Shown here: one piece after another, positions 14,462 to 20,164 of the stretch
Layout: each line of letters begins with the position of its first letter
How positions within the stretch are numbered: position 1 is the stretch's first letter
Source: a virus
DNA length: 20,638 bases
IMG/VR virus record: IMGVR_UViG_3300025138_000482
Coordinates: 1-20,638 of that record
Direction: 5' to 3' (one strand)
Notes under the pieces: generated by a model
What the model saw: the letters and a program-made list of their open reading frames with translations, nothing else
Databases searched by the model: none
Told to the model about the DNA's origin: nothing
Program-made: the position numbers and the translations under genes

Positions 14462-14803
14462 TTAATCGTTTTCTCCATATATTTCGTGAGTAGTAAATAT
14501 TCCAACAAAATCGTAGTAATGCCCATGTTCTGTGTGAATATTTCCGTCTTCTCCTATGCCTACAATGAACGCATCTTCGTCGTCTTCTTCAATAAGGTGT
14601 AATATATATTTATTTATAGCATTAACATCTTCAAAACTATCATACCATTTTAAATATTCTCCTCTATAAATTACCATAGATAATGATCTTGCTTCGTTAA
14701 AACTTTGATCAACTTTTTTAAACATAGAATTTTTGTTTAACGCTTTTAAATCTTTTTCATATTTTTTATTTACCCCTATTATAATTGTGCTTCTATATCC
14801 CAT
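14462..14803 (-). CDS. MGYRS-type small phage protein
   Basis: 113 residues. It begins with M-G-Y-R-S and contains the segment EYLKWYDSFEDVNAINKYI (about 49-67) followed by an acidic region and a strand with a G-E-D-G motif (85-88). Proteins starting MGYRS with a W-Y-x-S-F-x-D-V helix are a recurrent phage family of unknown function, usually in early-gene clusters. The match is by memory of this pattern. No catalytic residues are evident. Confidence 0.75.
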   Translation of the reverse strand: MGYRSTIIIGVNKKYEKDLKALNKNSMFKKVDQSFNEARSLSMVIYRGEYLKWYDSFEDVNAINKYILHLIEEDDEDAFIVGIGEDGNIHTEHGHYYDFVGIFTTHEIYGEND

Positions 14804-14819
14804 AATTAATGTATTATAT

Positions 14820-15086
14820 TTATAAATGTCCTCCGTAATTTTTACCTACAATATCATATCTACATTCACTATCTCCCCTTTCATTCATTCCATCATACTC
14901 ATCTACTCCACAAGATCCATACTCAAAAGGGGCTTTAGAACACGCTTTATCTATTTTATCAACAAATAACTCTTCATTTTCCTGTAAATATTCTAAAACA
15001 TCTTTATCTTTAATATCATTAGGTACTTCAATCTCTACTTCAGCATATTTATGATATACTGATCTTTGCATAATTTTTACTTTCAT
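14820..15086 (-). CDS. Small acidic phage protein, unknown
   Basis: 88 residues. An N-terminal strand pair (KVKIMQRSVYHKYAEVEIEV) is followed by a helix (KDVLEYLQENEELFVDKI) and an acidic, Gly/Tyr-rich C-terminal half. Such strand-helix small proteins are frequent in early regions of tailed phages. No family assigned. It starts 5 bases after the neighbouring gene with an A-rich leader and no Shine-Dalgarno sequence. Confidence 0.7.
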   Translation of the reverse strand: MKVKIMQRSVYHKYAEVEIEVPNDIKDKDVLEYLQENEELFVDKIDKACSKAPFEYGSCGVDEYDGMNERGDSECRYDIVGKNYGGHL

Positions 15087-15091
15087 TTTAT

Positions 15092-15301
15092 TTAATTTAT
15101 TGGTTTATGATTTTCATCTAATTCGGTTATTATACTTGTAAACAAAGTAATGCTTTCATCTCCATCATTCCATATTTCAATATTATTAAATATAATATCA
15201 AAATCCTCATCTTCTCCATTAGTTCTGTTTCCTAATAAGTGTATGTATTTATCTTTGTTTTCTATTTTTTGCAGTTCTGCAATCAATTCTTTTACTATCA
15301 T
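15092..15301 (-). CDS. Small acidic protein with IWNDG motif (a)
   Basis: 69 residues: an N-terminal helix V-K-E-L-I-A-E-L-Q-K typical of a small phage family, then strands, with I43-W-N-D-G47 followed by D-E-S. The neighbouring gene product at 15321-15548 carries the same I-W-N-D-G in a similar strand context. Function unknown; the shared motif suggests related folds. Confidence 0.7.
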   Translation of the reverse strand: MIVKELIAELQKIENKDKYIHLLGNRTNGEDEDFDIIFNNIEIWNDGDESITLFTSIITELDENHKPIN

Positions 15302-15320
15302 TTTATTTAATAATTTTTAA

Positions 15321-15548
15321 TTATAATTCTTCTTCGTATTTGGTAATTAAGTCTTCAAGATCCCATTCTGACAATTCTTCATACTTTTTTGGGTTAAAAG
15401 ATTCGTCTCTTAAATCAAAGTTAAGATAGGTTTGTCCTCCATTTCCATCATTCCAAATAGATACACCTTTGAAATTTGTTTTGCATTCATACCCTACGCC
15501 TCTCCTGGTGTTGTATGTTCTTATGCTAGTTACTCTTAAATCAGTCAT
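15321..15548 (-). CDS. Small protein with IWNDG motif (b)
   Basis: 75 residues. Strand-rich front half with I31-W-N-D-G35 followed by N-G-G-Q-T-Y-L, and an acidic helical C-terminus (SEWDLEDLITKYEEEL). It shares IWNDG with its neighbour at 15092-15301 but is otherwise different. Function unknown. Its ATG overlaps the stop of the 56-residue gene before it (ATGA). Confidence 0.7.
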   Translation of the reverse strand: MTDLRVTSIRTYNTRRGVGYECKTNFKGVSIWNDGNGGQTYLNFDLRDESFNPKKYEELSEWDLEDLITKYEEEL

Positions 15549-15715
15549 GATTCATCTAATTTTAACAAAGAGTTTGCCTCTTTCATTACTAAATAGTTAT
15601 ATCTACTTACCTTAAGAGGATATTGTGGATCTACCAATATGCTCCATGTCTGATCTTCAAATAATTCTTTTTTTAAGTTTTCTTTTTCTTGTTTCTCTTC
15701 TTTAGTTAAATTCAT
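15545..15715 (-). CDS. Small 56-residue charged protein
   Basis: An ATG frame from 15715 to TGA at 15547-15545. It starts two bases after the stop of the 130-residue gene and its TGA overlaps the next ATG (ATGA), filling the gap exactly. An N-terminal Lys/Glu-rich helix is followed by a short W-S-I-L-V-D-P-Q-Y-P-L segment and a second helix. No family recognised. Exact junctions on both sides make it convincing. Confidence 0.75.
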   Translation of the reverse strand: MNLTKEEKQEKENLKKELFEDQTWSILVDPQYPLKVSRYNYLVMKEANSLLKLDES

Positions 15716-15717
15716 AA

Positions 15718-16110
15718 TTATTTATTTTTAAAGGTTTCTATATGTATATCGGTTAATGTGTAACTACTAATATCTTCCTCCTCTTCTCCATCAGCAATTC
15801 TATCTTCGTTTAATCTTTTTAAGTATTTTTTTGGATCGTTTGTGCAAACATCATGAAATACCTTTCCATAACTATCTTTATAAGTCATTAATGTAAAAGG
15901 TTTATTATAATCAGACTGAATTATATTTAATTTACTTTCTAATGTATTTAACACTATTAGTTTTGAATATATATCTTCCATCGTAGCTTTTTGTTTATCT
16001 ACGTTCATGCTTATATCATCTCTCATATCGTAATACAAGTAAGATTCTATTGCTCTTGTTATAAGTTCTAATTCTTCTTTATTTATTGATAGTTCTGTTG
16101 CTATTTTCAT
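15718..16110 (-). CDS. Unknown 130-residue protein
   Basis: A helical N-terminal half (residues 8-65, including KEELELITRAIESYLYYD) that could dimerise, then a strand-rich part (TLMTYKDSYGKVFHDVC) and an acidic patch EEEED near 109-113. No family recognised and no zinc, nucleotide or membrane motif. Packed one base from the following upstream gene in the early operon. Confidence 0.75.
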   Translation of the reverse strand: MKIATELSINKEELELITRAIESYLYYDMRDDISMNVDKQKATMEDIYSKLIVLNTLESKLNIIQSDYNKPFTLMTYKDSYGKVFHDVCTNDPKKYLKRLNEDRIADGEEEEDISSYTLTDIHIETFKNK

Positions 16111-16111
16111 A

Positions 16112-16390
16112 TTATTTATTATTTTGATTAAAATTGATCATTTCTATTTTTTCTATTAATTTATCTAATTCATTAATATCATCATCTACCCTACAATCGT
16201 ATTCGCTCTCCATTAGGGCGTTTATTAATTCATTTCTAGAATACTTGTTGTCAGTATCTATCAGATAATTCTCTGGTTTATCAGCAAACCAAGAAATGTA
16301 TTCTTTTGATAGTTGTGCAAAATTTAAATTGACATAATATTCAAATTGTACTTGTTCCCATATTTTTAGCAGTTGTTTTTTACTTTTCAT
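16112..16390 (-). CDS. Unknown 92-residue helical protein
   Basis: Mostly helical: a basic N-terminal helix (KSKKQLLKIWEQVQFEYYV), a central segment with a W-F-A-D-K-P motif (34-39) and an acidic C-terminal helix rich in Glu, Asp and Ile. No family recognised. It follows the 160-residue gene by two bases, with A-rich leader. Confidence 0.7.
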   Translation of the reverse strand: MKSKKQLLKIWEQVQFEYYVNLNFAQLSKEYISWFADKPENYLIDTDNKYSRNELINALMESEYDCRVDDDINELDKLIEKIEMINFNQNNK

Positions 16391-16392
16391 AA

Positions 16393-16875
16393 TTATTGTG
16401 TTAATTCATATTCGTCAAACCTTTCCATCTCCCAACTTTCTCCAATTTCTTTTTTTATGTCTTCTAATCCTGGAAATTCAACATCATCAACAGAAATAAC
16501 GCATCTGTTTACTACTCTACTATGCCCTGAAGAGAGCATTTCTATCGTCTCTATTAAATAATCGTTTTTATGTGTATAAGTTTTCTCTAGTATTTTTTTA
16601 AGATTTTCTACTTTTTCTACTTCTCCATTATAATAGATTTGGAATTTTGCATATTCTCCCTGGACATAACCTATTGCTTCTGCCGTTATACTATTAGAAA
16701 ATTGATCGGGTAGTGTATCTTGGTTTTTCAAAAGTTGTTCCATAAAGAACCAATGCTTATCTTTTGTCCATACATTAACATCTAATTGTTCAAGTTCATT
16801 TCTTAAATCATCTCTCCATCTTTCTACGCTCAGTTGAGAATCGTAATCTCTTGTAATTTTTGCTATTATTTTCAT
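16393..16875 (-). CDS. Unknown 160-residue acidic protein
   Basis: No family recognised. The N-terminal 60 residues start with a strand (KIIAKITRDY), then a helix and a W-T-K-D-K-H-W-F-F motif. The middle holds a G-Y-V-Q-G-E-Y-A-K-F-Q-I-Y-Y-N-G strand pair (about 89-104), and the C-terminus is acidic. It has one of the conserved A-rich initiation leaders (16881-16897), five bases before its ATG. Confidence 0.75.
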   Translation of the reverse strand: MKIIAKITRDYDSQLSVERWRDDLRNELEQLDVNVWTKDKHWFFMEQLLKNQDTLPDQFSNSITAEAIGYVQGEYAKFQIYYNGEVEKVENLKKILEKTYTHKNDYLIETIEMLSSGHSRVVNRCVISVDDVEFPGLEDIKKEIGESWEMERFDEYELTQ

Positions 16876-16880
16876 TTTGT

Positions 16881-16897
16881 TTAATTGTTTTTAGTTA
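16881..16897 (-). promoter_or_regulatory. Initiation leader repeat, copy in front of the 160-residue gene
   Basis: The minus strand reads TAACTAAAAACAATTAA, five bases before the ATG at 16875. The core recurs in front of two other genes (17090-17105, 17783-17798). Here it overlaps the 3' end of the upstream gene and its closing TAA is that gene's stop. Confidence 0.45.
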
Positions 16898-17084
16898 TTT
16901 CGTATGCTTTATTATAGCATTTTTTTCTATTAATATCATTCCAATTACCATTATCATATAAGTGATTATCCTCTCCTATTTGTATTGCTAATTCTATTAT
17001 ATCAAATGTATCTGCTTGTTTCTCATCATTTACATCTATATGTTTTGCAATAACCTTAGAATATTCTGATATTATTATTTTCAT
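16881..17084 (-). CDS. Small 67-residue protein, unknown
   Basis: Begins with a strand-like KIIISEYSKVIAKHI and continues with an acidic helix and a basic Tyr-rich C-terminus (RKKCYNKAYEITKNN). No family recognised. Its end supplies the initiation leader of the next gene, and its own start has the same leader (17090-17105), so both are likely expressed to similar levels. Confidence 0.7.
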   Translation of the reverse strand: MKIIISEYSKVIAKHIDVNDEKQADTFDIIELAIQIGEDNHLYDNGNWNDINRKKCYNKAYEITKNN

Positions 17085-17089
17085 TTTGC

Positions 17090-17105
17090 TTAATTGTTTT
17101 AGTTA
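17090..17105 (-). promoter_or_regulatory. Initiation leader repeat, copy in non-coding DNA
   Basis: TAACTAAAACAATTAA on the minus strand, five bases before the ATG at 17084. This copy lies in a 65-base non-coding gap, so it is not explained by coding constraint. A looser version (AACTAAAATAAATTAA) precedes the ATG at 17359. Confidence 0.5.
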
Positions 17106-17149
17106 GCTAATATAAGTATTAATTATTATATACACAAGTTTTAGACAAG

Positions 17150-17359
17150 TTATCTGTAATAATCTTTTATTTCATAAACTAAAGTTGTTCCAAATTTCTT
17201 TGCTACCCTTTCTAGTTGTGTTTTGGCGTGAACGTACTCTGTCCAGGAGAAAGGAAAACTATCTACATCATTAAGAATTTCTTTTTCTTGTTGGTGTACT
17301 ATTTTCTTCCATAAATTAATATTGTATTCTAGCTGATCAAATTCTGTTTTAATTTTCAT
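17150..17359 (-). CDS. Small 69-residue helical protein, unknown
   Basis: Predicted to be mainly helical (EFDQLEYNINLWKKIVHQQE, then a second helix HAKTQLERVAKKFG after an F-P-F-S-W-T-E turn). Such two-helix proteins can form helical hairpins. No family recognised. It starts one base after the gene at 17361-17558. Confidence 0.7.
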   Translation of the reverse strand: MKIKTEFDQLEYNINLWKKIVHQQEKEILNDVDSFPFSWTEYVHAKTQLERVAKKFGTTLVYEIKDYYR

Positions 17360-17360
17360 T

Positions 17361-17558
17361 TTAATTTATTTTAGTTATTTTTATTTCAAAATTGTCATCT
17401 ATATCTATTCCTAATACTTTATTTATTTCATCTTGTATTATGTCTTGTATTTCAAAATGATGTTCATCAGCAGTTAATGAAGCAAATAACTGGGAATCTA
17501 TTAATTTATTTATACATCTTATAGATATATCTCTTGTATCATCATAAGTTACTTTCAT
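17361..17558 (-). CDS. Small 65-residue strand/helix protein, unknown
   Basis: I chose the Met at 17558 because it begins one base after the stop of the previous gene (TAA-T-ATG); an upstream Met at 17576 would add six residues but overlap that gene by 17 bases. The protein has a strand M-K-V-T-Y-D-D, helices in the middle and a C-terminal strand with D-I-D-D-N-F-E-I-K-I-T. No family recognised. Confidence 0.7.
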   Translation of the reverse strand: MKVTYDDTRDISIRCINKLIDSQLFASLTADEHHFEIQDIIQDEINKVLGIDIDDNFEIKITKIN

Positions 17559-17559
17559 A

Positions 17560-17778
17560 TTATACGATTTTTTCAAGATCTGTTAACCTTTTTAGTTTTA
17601 CTTTATCCGTCAAAGTATCCCAATCAGAAGGCATTTCCCAGTCTGGAATTAGTTTTCTCATTGTTGCAAAGACAATTCTCTGTTTAGATATAACTTTGTC
17701 TTTTATACTTGTATTTTCTCTTTGTGTCATTGTGTTCATAGTAAGGAACATTTTCATAAAATTTAAATCGTTTTCCAT
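17560..17778 (-). CDS. Small 72-residue protein, unknown
   Basis: N-terminal Met-rich helix, then an S-I-K-D-K-V-I-S-K-Q-R helix and the compact segment LIPDWEMPSDWDTLTDKV (residues 43-60), which has two Trp and looks like a conserved small domain. No family recognised. It is preceded by the third copy of the initiation leader (17783-17798). Confidence 0.7.
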   Translation of the reverse strand: MENDLNFMKMFLTMNTMTQRENTSIKDKVISKQRIVFATMRKLIPDWEMPSDWDTLTDKVKLKRLTDLEKIV

Positions 17779-17782
17779 TGTT

Positions 17783-17798
17783 TTAATTGTTTTAGTTA
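17783..17798 (-). promoter_or_regulatory. Initiation leader repeat, third copy
   Basis: TAACTAAAACAATTAA on the minus strand, four bases before the ATG at 17778 and identical to the copy at 17090-17105. Here the first TAA of the motif is the stop codon of the upstream gene. Confidence 0.5.
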
Positions 17799-18095
17799 AT
17801 AATTTTTTAAATAATATCCATCTTCTTCTTCAATACTCCAGTTCTTTTCTTTCTCGCTGCTTTGCATTCCAAGATCTGTTTTTATTGTTAGGTTTAATTC
17901 ATTTGCTACATAATTAATGTATTTTGTAGTTGTTGGGCTAGTGTTTATTGTTTCTTCTTTTCCTTTCCATATTCTTTTTATCTCCCAATCTTCAAGTATT
18001 AAATTGTTTCCTTTTATTGTTGCAATATGCGTATTGTATGCAATAATTTTGTTGTTCTCTCGGTGTAAGTTTTGCTTGTATTTTTTGAATGTCAT
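17796..18095 (-). CDS. Small 99-residue phage protein (possible DUF8033-like)
   Basis: The N-terminal half carries strands (IAYNTHIATIKGNNLILEDW), and residues 53-71 (SPTTTKYINYVANELNLTI) form the conserved 'S/P-T-T-x-H/Y-I-N-Y-V-A' helix seen in a recurrent family of small Bacteroidota phage proteins. I recall this pattern as DUF8033 but could not check it. The C-terminal third is acidic. Function unknown. Confidence 0.65.
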   Translation of the reverse strand: MTFKKYKQNLHRENNKIIAYNTHIATIKGNNLILEDWEIKRIWKGKEETINTSPTTTKYINYVANELNLTIKTDLGMQSSEKEKNWSIEEEDGYYLKNY

Positions 18096-18098
18096 AGT

Positions 18099-18263
18099 TT
18101 ATTTTTTTGCGTTATTGTAGTCAATTAATATTTCTTTTGTTAGTTGTGCATTTTTTATCCTCATATCCTGGTATTTTAAAAACGTATTTGATAGTATACA
18201 AACAATCAATACGATAAATAAATATTTTATTAATTCTAATAGTAATTCTGTTTTAGTTTTCAT
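18099..18263 (-). CDS. Small single-pass membrane protein (54 residues)
   Basis: An ATG frame from 18263 to TAA at 18101-18099. Residues about 7-29 are a hydrophobic segment (LLLELIKYLFIVLIVCILSN) after a basic K-T-K-T start, followed by a charged helical tail (KYQDMRIKNAQLTKEILIDY). It is an N-anchored inner-membrane protein with a short cytoplasmic or periplasmic tail. A spanin, superinfection-exclusion or lysis-timing protein are possibilities, but the gene lies in the early region and nothing specific is seen. It fills the gap between neighbours (3 and 8 bases). Confidence 0.65.
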   Translation of the reverse strand: MKTKTELLLELIKYLFIVLIVCILSNTFLKYQDMRIKNAQLTKEILIDYNNAKK

Positions 18264-18271
18264 AAGTTATT

Positions 18272-18532
18272 TTATAAATGTGTTAGACAATTATTACAAA
18301 AAATGTAATTTTCTTTCTCTTCGTTTTCTGCATTACATTTCCAACATTTAACAATCTTTTTTTTGTCTTCTTCTAATATTTCTAAAGCCGCGATACAATG
18401 CTCTAATTTTTCTTCGTCGTCCCAGTACATAACACCTTTTTGAAATTGTATGTTTGCTAATGTGGTTTGTAATCTTTCTTTTATTGCTTTTATATTGCAG
18501 TCAATAAGTAAATTTTGTCTTTCTATTATCAT
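18272..18532 (-). CDS. Small protein with C-terminal zinc ribbon
   Basis: 86 residues. The first 60 are a long helix (IKERLQTTLANIQF and EKLEHCIAALEILEEDKKK) that could form a coiled coil. The end is a zinc ribbon: C63-W-K-C66 and C79-N-N-C82. Its start lies downstream of a promoter-like box within a 35-bp repeat shared with the first gene of the operon. Function unknown; a transcription- or translation-related binding role is possible. Confidence 0.75.
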   Translation of the reverse strand: MIIERQNLLIDCNIKAIKERLQTTLANIQFQKGVMYWDDEEKLEHCIAALEILEEDKKKIVKCWKCNAENEEKENYIFCNNCLTHL

Positions 18533-18563
18533 AATATAAGTTTAATTAATGTTCAAATATAGT
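18529..18563 (-). repeat. 35-bp direct repeat, copy 1 (leader plus -7 box)
   Basis: Identical over 35 bases to 19142-19176. It contains the ATG (18532-18530), the untranslated leader and, on the minus strand, TATATTTG (18561-18554), a Bacteroidota -7 box 21 bases before the ATG. It is an internal promoter of the early operon. No TTG stands at -33 here, so this promoter may be weaker than the other copy. Confidence 0.75.
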
Positions 18564-18572
18564 TAAATTTAT

Positions 18573-18974
18573 TTAATATGTATTATATTTATTATAATTT
18601 TTGTTAAATATCTTTACTATTAATTTTTTGCTTATTCCTGGGTAGTCTCTTAAATTTTCTACGCAGTCGGAAATATCTCCAGTATAAAAACATTCATAAT
18701 TGGCTAATTCTCTTAATACTATTCTATTTATGGTGTGAAGTTTTATGTCTTCTAGTATTGAATCATTGTAAATCTTTTCAAGCCCCTGGCTTAGTGTCTC
18801 GGCGTTTTCTTTTGGGCATATCATACCGCCTCCCATTGAAACAAGTTTGGTGTTTTTAATATTATGTTTCTTTTTTCCCTCTTCTAGTTGTTCATTAGAA
18901 AAAGCAAAGAATGTTTTTGTTTTATTAAATAATAGTGTTTGTTTGTCTTCCATTAATTCCGATAGATATTTCAT
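18573..18974 (-). CDS. Unknown 133-residue protein (possible DUF7659-like)
   Basis: The segment FFAFSNEQL (22-30) followed by V45-S-M-G-G-G-M-I-C-P-K-E-N (45-57) and R84-I-V-L-R-E-L-A-N-Y-E-C-F-Y-T-G-D (84-100) is a distinctive pattern I associate with a small family of phage proteins (DUF7659, from memory). The conserved Cys residues C53 and C95 do not form a standard zinc motif. Function unknown. It ends 40 bases before the internal promoter of the zinc-ribbon gene. Confidence 0.7.
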   Translation of the reverse strand: MKYLSELMEDKQTLLFNKTKTFFAFSNEQLEEGKKKHNIKNTKLVSMGGGMICPKENAETLSQGLEKIYNDSILEDIKLHTINRIVLRELANYECFYTGDISDCVENLRDYPGISKKLIVKIFNKNYNKYNTY

Positions 18975-18977
18975 TTA

Positions 18978-19145
18978 TTAGTAATTTTTAGTTAAGAATT
19001 TAACAAGATCTTTTCTTGTCATTTTTGTAGTTGGTTTTACTTTAAAAAATGCATTTGCGAACACCTGGAAATTTTCCGATTGTCTCACTATTTCGGCGTC
19101 AATTAAGTGTTCGTTGCATATTGTTACAAATTCCGTGTATGTCAT
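18978..19145 (-). CDS. First gene of the leftward operon, 55 residues
   Basis: An ATG frame from 19145 to TAA at 18980-18978. Its start is fixed by the 35-bp repeat and a full promoter. The peptide begins M-T-Y-T-E-F-V-T-I-C-N and ends with a basic M-T-R-K-D-L-V-K-F-L-T-K-N-Y segment, probably all helical. No family recognised. As the first product of the early block it would be made soonest after infection, so a role in host takeover or early regulation is possible, but this is only position-based. Confidence 0.75.
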   Translation of the reverse strand: MTYTEFVTICNEHLIDAEIVRQSENFQVFANAFFKVKPTTKMTRKDLVKFLTKNY

Positions 19146-19176
19146 AATATAAGTTTAATTAATGTTCAAATATAGT
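19142..19176 (-). repeat. 35-bp direct repeat, copy 2
   Basis: Exact copy of 18529-18563 in front of the first gene of the leftward operon. It includes the ATG, the leader and the -7 box. The copies are 613 bases apart and the coding sequences behind them are unrelated, so the repeat is regulatory. Confidence 0.8.
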
Positions 19177-19196
19177 ATAATTTATTTACATAACAA
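19167..19196 (-). promoter_or_regulatory. Main early promoter, TTG-N19-TATATTTG
   Basis: On the minus strand TTG (19196-19194), a 19-base spacer and TATATTTG (19174-19167). This matches the Bacteroidota primary promoter (TTG near -33, TAnnTTTG near -7) including spacing, and the ATG at 19145 is 21 bases beyond the -7 box. It would drive the long leftward operon. Confidence 0.75.
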
Positions 19197-19596
19197 TACA
19201 AAAAGATGATTTATTTTGTATTAATATTTTAAACCTTTGTAAGTTGTTGACGTTCAAGCGTTTACATTCTTTTTATCTGTATGTTTTATTTATGGTTTGT
19301 TTAGTTCGTGCAGTTATAACGCGAAGCGTTGCGTTGTCTCTTGTTATCCTGGAACAAGTAACAAGCAAATAAGTAGTAATACTTACGGCATATAGTAGAC
19401 GCCTAAGCCCTGGACAAGCTGCAACAAAGCCAAAAAAACCAGGTGGTACCGCGTACCCTAAACAAAAAGCCAAAAAAGTCAAAGGGAAAAAAGTCAAACT
19501 TTTTTTTTGCGTTTTAAATTTTCGTTTTCTAAAATCTCAGCGTGTGCGTGTGGTGGTGTATTATACAAATGCCCAGGGTGTGTAAAAAATTTTTAT

Positions 19597-19604
19597 TATA
19601 TTTG
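19597..19604 (+). promoter_or_regulatory. -7 box TATATTTG of the rightward small gene
   Basis: TATATTTG, 14 bases before the ATG at 19619, in an A/T-rich leader ending in nine A residues. No TTG at -33, but GTG-TGT lies near that distance. With the terminator behind the gene it makes a single-gene unit. Confidence 0.55.
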
Positions 19605-19618
19605 TTAAAAAAAAAGAC

Positions 19619-19834
19619 ATGGACATTAATAACAAAACTTCAGATTACGTTAACGGCTTATTCGTAAAGAATGGTAGACTAATAAATGATCGTATGGATT
19701 CTGTTACTGGAATAGAGCAGGCGTCAATGTATAGAAAGCAAATGAAGAAACAATATAAGATAGACTGTATCGCAGATGGTATTGAAAGAGCTAAGATGCG
19801 TATGGACGGAAGCAAAAATATGTTTAACTATTAA
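19619..19834 (+). CDS. Small 71-residue basic protein, monocistronic
   Basis: Residues 1-30 are mixed (DINNKTSDYVNGLFVKNGRL), followed by a Met-, Lys- and Arg-rich helical part (ASMYRKQMKKQYKIDCIADG) and a basic end with several Met. No family recognised. It has its own promoter box and an intrinsic terminator, so it is set apart from the chaperonin gene. Such separately controlled small basic genes next to an origin or early promoter can be regulators, but there is no recognisable DNA-binding motif. Confidence 0.75.
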   Translation: MDINNKTSDYVNGLFVKNGRLINDRMDSVTGIEQASMYRKQMKKQYKIDCIADGIERAKMRMDGSKNMFNY

Positions 19835-19868
19835 GACATCCCGTTGTTTAGTTTGATTAGTTGTGAAG

Positions 19869-19899
19869 AGAGGATTCCTAAGGGTTTCCTCTTTTTTTT
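19869..19899 (+). terminator. Intrinsic terminator after the small gene
   Basis: AGAGGA (19869-19874) pairs with TCCTCT (19887-19892), with inner CCT/AGG pairs, and the stem is followed by seven T (19893-19899). A clear rho-independent terminator that separates the small gene from the chaperonin gene. Confidence 0.85.
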
Positions 19900-20128
19900 A
19901 TACAGATGACAGCTTGTTGCCAGGTTTAATCCAGCTTATTACCAGGAGAATAACTTTACATAACTTTTCTTAACTTATTGATTTCTAACTACTTATATTT
20001 TATATTTTATTTTACTCCAGGTTTAAAGTAATAAAAAAGAATATATATAAAATAAATATATTTAAAAAAATTTAATAAGTTATAAATTGCAATATCACTT
20101 CTGGATACTGTCATGTTGAATTTTTTGT

Positions 20129-20136
20129 TATATTTG
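20129..20136 (+). promoter_or_regulatory. -7 box TATATTTG of the chaperonin gene
   Basis: TATATTTG, 28 bases before the ATG at 20165. A TTG at 20116-20118 is only 10 bases before it, too close for a standard -33, so the strength of this promoter is uncertain. Confidence 0.55.
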
Positions 20137-20164
20137 CACTAATTAAATTAAATTCAATACTAAT

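Larger units (their letters stand above)
19146..19618. other. Divergent non-coding region, candidate origin and control region
   Basis: 473 bases between the leftward operon and the rightward genes, with no convincing gene. The left third is very AT-rich. The centre is richer in G+C and holds AACGC-GAA-GCGTT (19318-19330, containing the very stable GCGAAGC mini-hairpin), CTTGTT-N7-AACAAG (19340-19358, with CCTGG in its loop), the palindrome GGTAC-CGC-GTACC (19445-19457), two copies each of AAAGCCAAAAAA (19426, 19466) and AAAAAAGTCAAA (19472, 19487), and four CCWGG sites. Diverging promoters lie at both ends. This is what a phage replication origin or control region would look like; it is inference from structure. 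Confidence 0.5.
19835..20164. other. Non-coding stretch before the chaperonin gene
   Basis: 330 bases with no gene. It holds the terminator of the small upstream gene, a very AT-rich stretch (19980-20090), three CCAGG sites (19920-20020) and the GroEL promoter at its end. The AT-rich block may be a flexible or unwinding region; nothing else is seen. Confidence 0.6.

Noticed and set aside
14457-14464. Minus-strand TAACTTTG as a -7 box before the 256-residue gene
   Set aside because: Only seven bases before the ATG and overlapping the stop of the upstream gene; a leaderless start is possible but unsupported.
19273-19497. Open frame of 74 residues on the minus strand in the divergent region
   Set aside because: It crosses palindromes and A-rich direct repeats, has odd composition, and lies on DNA better explained as a control region.
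19561-19569. DnaA box candidate TTATACAAA
   Set aside because: One base off the consensus and single; no cluster of boxes is visible, so it is not called.
19373-19583. Open plus-strand frame in the same region giving a Lys-rich peptide (PGQAATKPKKPGG)
   Set aside because: No ATG, GTG or TTG start in a usable position after the preceding stop, and the reading runs through the repeats.
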